NCBI GenBank assembly: GCA_019448385.1
Contig: JAGTXO010000004.1
Location: 434,001-498,000, forward strand
Reading direction: 5' to 3'
Origin: Diacronema lutheri
Lineage: Eukaryota; Haptophyta; Pavlovophyceae; Pavlovales; Pavlovaceae
Length of the DNA stretch: 64,000 bases
This document shows positions 62,208 through 64,000 of the stretch, piece after piece. The notes below the pieces were generated by a model. The model saw only the letters and a program-made list of their open reading frames with translations. It was not told where the DNA came from and ran no database searches. Both the position numbers and the translations under genes were made by a program. Each line of letters begins with the position of its first letter. The first letter of the stretch is position 1.

Positions 62208-64000
62208 ATGGCGGCCCTCGGAAAGATGGACGCGCTGCTCGCGGACGTGAGCGGCTCCACAGCCCAGGTGCCGAGTGCGCCCACGACCGTGGCGCCGCCC
62301 GCCGCGAAGGCCGAGCCCTCGTCTGCGGCGGCCAGGAAGGGAGGCGGTGCCAAGGCACCCACGCCGGCTGCCAAGGGCGCGAATGGCGCCTCGTCGCAGG
62401 GTGCGCCGGCGCCGCCGGCCGCGGCAGCATCGTCCGCAGCGGCCAAGGCGCCCGACGACCCTGCTGCCGCGGCCGAGCTCGCGCGTAAGCTCGAGGTGGT
62501 GCTGAGCGTCGGCGAGGAGTGCCAGACCGTCGACGACCTGAAGAATCTCCTGCTGAAGAAGCCAAATTTCACGTGCTACGACGGCTTCGAGCCGAGCGGT
62601 CGGATGCACATCGCACAGGGGCTGTACAAGGCCATCAACGTGAACAAGCTGACGTCGGTCGGCGGCACGTTCGTCTTCTGGGTCGCCGACTGGTTCGCGC
62701 TCATGAACGACAAGATGGGCGGCGACCTGCATAAGATCCAGACCGTCGGCAAGTACCTGATCGAGGTGTGGAAGGCGGCGGGCATGGACATGGAGCGCGT
62801 CAAGTTCCTCTGGTGCGCGGACGAGATCAGCTCGAAGGCGGCGAGCTACTGGCCCAAGATGCTCGACATCGCGCGCTGCTTCGACCTCGACCGCATCAAG
62901 AAGTGCTGTATGATCATGGCACGCGCCGAGAACAAGCTGTCCGGTGCGCAAATCCTGTACCCACTCATGCAGTGCACCGACATCTTCTTCCTGCGCGCGG
63001 ACGTTTGCCAGCTCGGCGTCGACCAGCGCAAAGTGAACATGCTCGCGCGTGACTACTGCGGCAAGGTCGGCATTAAGCTCAAGCCAGTCATCCTCTCGCA
63101 CCATATGCTCTTCGGCCTCAAGGCCGGCCAGCAAAAGATGTCAAAGTCGGACGGTCCGCGTCGCGACGCGCCGACACGCGCGCCCTCTCGCGCGCATCCG
63201 CGTGCCGCGTCGTCGCGCGTCGCGCGAAGCCGCAGGCGGAGGTGGCAGGCGGCACGAGCGCGCGCTCCCCGCCCGCGCCGATCATGCGTGTCGCGTCCGC
63301 ATGCGCCTACCGCGCACGCCGCGCCATGCAGTCGACTCGGCGATCTTCATGGAGGACTCGGCGGCGGATGTGGAGCGCAAGCTGATGCAAGCTCACTGCC
63401 CGCGCGAGCTGCCAGCGGAGAGCATCGTGGAGGCGGACGGCGCGGCCGGCGCGGGCGCCGAGGCCGACCCGATGCACCTTGTCAAAGACGCGCTGCAGAA
63501 CCCGTGCCTCGACTACGTCAAGCACGTCATCCTCAGCGCGCCGGGCGCAACATTCAAAGTCGGCGAGCGGACGTACATGGACGCGGCGGACGTGCGCGCC
63601 GATTTCCTCGCTGGCGAGATCTCCGAGCAGCAGCTCAAGCGCGCGCTCGTCGACGTGCGCGCCAGCTCGCTGCCGCGGCCGCTTCCCCTCTACCTCTCCC
63701 CCCTCCCTCCCCTCTCCCTCCCCCCTCTTTTCCCCCTCCACCCATTATTCTCACCCGCGCTTCAACACCAAAAACCGTCGCGGGGCGCAGCGGGCGGGCT
63801 TGCGCTGCACGCGCGCGCGCGCGCGCGGTAGCACACCCCTTGCCGCCCTGCCGCCCTGCCGCCCTGCCGCCCTGCCGCCCTGCCGCCCTGCCGCCCTGCC
63901 GCCCTGCCGCCCTGCCGCCCTGCCGCCCTGCCGCCCTGCCGCCCTGCCGCCCTGCCGCCCTGCCGCCCTGCCGACCTGCCGCCCTGCCGACCTGCCGACC
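62208..64000 (+). CDS. Tyrosyl-tRNA synthetase, 5' part (runs off the right edge)
   Basis: Exons 62208-63154 and 63332-63654; the next exon lies beyond the window. Archaeal/eukaryotic-type class I TyrRS: CYDGFEPSGRMHIAQG (HIGH equivalent HIAQG), GTFVFWVADWFALMNDKMGG, FLWCADEISSKAASYWPKML, CMIMARAENKLSGAQILYPLMQCTDIFF, LGVDQRKVNMLARDY and QQKMSKSD (KMSKS loop) joined by a GT-AG intron (63155-63331) to DSAIFMEDSAADVERKL. An Ala/Pro-rich extension of about 85 residues precedes the catalytic domain. The next donor is probably at 63655 (GTGCGC after ALVD); the following intron contains C/T-rich sequence and the satellite at the edge. Confidence 0.93.
   Translation, partial: MAALGKMDALLADVSGSTAQVPSAPTTVAPPAAKAEPSSAAARKGGGAKAPTPAAKGANGASSQGAPAPPAAAASSAAAKAPDDPAAAAELARKLEVVLSVGEECQTVDDLKNLLLKKPNFTCYDGFEPSGRMHIAQGLYKAINVNKLTSVGGTFVFWVADWFALMNDKMGGDLHKIQTVGKYLIEVWKAAGMDMERVKFLWCADEISSKAASYWPKMLDIARCFDLDRIKKCCMIMARAENKLSGAQILYPLMQCTDIFFLRADVCQLGVDQRKVNMLARDYCGKVGIKLKPVILSHHMLFGLKAGQQKMSKSDGPRRDAPTRAPSRAHPRAASSRVARSRRRRWQAARARAPRPRRSCVSRPHAPTAHAAPCSRLGDLHGGLGGGCGAQADASSLPARAASGEHRGGGRRGRRGRRGRPDAPCQRRAAEPVPRLRQARHPQRAGRNIQSRRADVHGRGGRARRFPRWRDLRAAAQARARRRARQLAAAAASPLPLPPPSPLPPPSFPPPPIILTRASTPKTVAGRSGRACAARARARAVAHPLPPCRPAALPPCRPAALPPCRPAALPPCRPAALPPCRPAALPPCRPAALPTCR
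63838..64000. repeat. 8-bp satellite (CCGCCCTG)n
   Basis: About 20 tandem copies of an 8-bp unit run to the window edge, with an A-for-C change in a few of the last units (CCGACCTG). It lies within the predicted TyrRS intron. It is preceded by a (CG)n tract at about 63810-63826. Confidence 0.95.

Noticed and set aside
1-64000. tRNA, rRNA or CRISPR arrays
   Set aside because: No B-box-like GGTTCGAATCC, no rRNA core sequence and no spaced direct repeats were seen. The only regular arrays are the 189-bp, 18-bp and 8-bp tandem repeats.

Overview
The window looks like nuclear DNA of a photosynthetic eukaryotic microbe, most likely a haptophyte alga. The reasons are very high GC content; densely packed genes on both strands with short introns (about 90-290 nt); several introns that begin GC instead of GT, a known haptophyte habit (also seen in dinoflagellates, but the alternating strands and 80-100 bp intergenic gaps fit a haptophyte better); a plant-type plastid heme oxygenase and a DUF3067-like plastid protein; and eukaryotic regulators such as ATG13, SPT6, a CHD remodeller, cyclins, GRASP and YIPF6. 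Species cannot be fixed from sequence alone.

Layout. 1-7.3 kb: end of an exostosin-type glycosyltransferase, a DUF2009/UPF0652 protein and a UBE3C/HUL5-type HECT ubiquitin ligase. 7.3-10.2 kb: an insertion zone, with a 189-bp tandem repeat and a 5'-truncated non-LTR (LINE-like) element, both ending in the same AT-rich tail. 10.3-13.2 kb: a membrane protein of unknown function and an F-box/ankyrin protein. 13.2-13.8 kb: a second, inverted and shorter copy of the LINE 3' end. 14-27 kb: cyclin A, spermidine synthase with a hydrophobic C-terminal tail, ATG13 and a CHD6-9-type chromatin remodeller. 27-38.8 kb: a Cys-loop-type ligand-gated channel, a WD40-like single-pass membrane protein, a RING1-like Polycomb E3, two probable plastid or secreted proteins, a hexose transporter and a coiled-coil protein. 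38.9-53.3 kb: SPT6, a protein with an internal repeat, heme oxygenase, a polytopic membrane protein, GRASP55/65, an alpha/beta hydrolase, cyclin T/K and YIPF6. 53.3-64 kb: a large VTT-domain membrane protein, a Tc1/mariner-like element with about 440-bp inverted repeats, a second F-box/ankyrin gene, an unrecognised acidic protein and the start of tyrosyl-tRNA synthetase, which runs off the right edge in an 8-bp satellite.

The genes are ordinary chromosomal housekeeping and regulatory genes rather than an operon-like system. Some share themes: transcription elongation and chromatin (SPT6, cyclin T/K, CHD, RING1), early secretory pathway and autophagy (GRASP, YIPF6, ATG13, VTT) and plastid function (heme oxygenase, DUF3067). 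Many gene pairs diverge from gaps of about 80-100 bp, which suggests shared promoters. Exon borders were placed by eye from protein family conservation and splice dinucleotides, with no RNA support.
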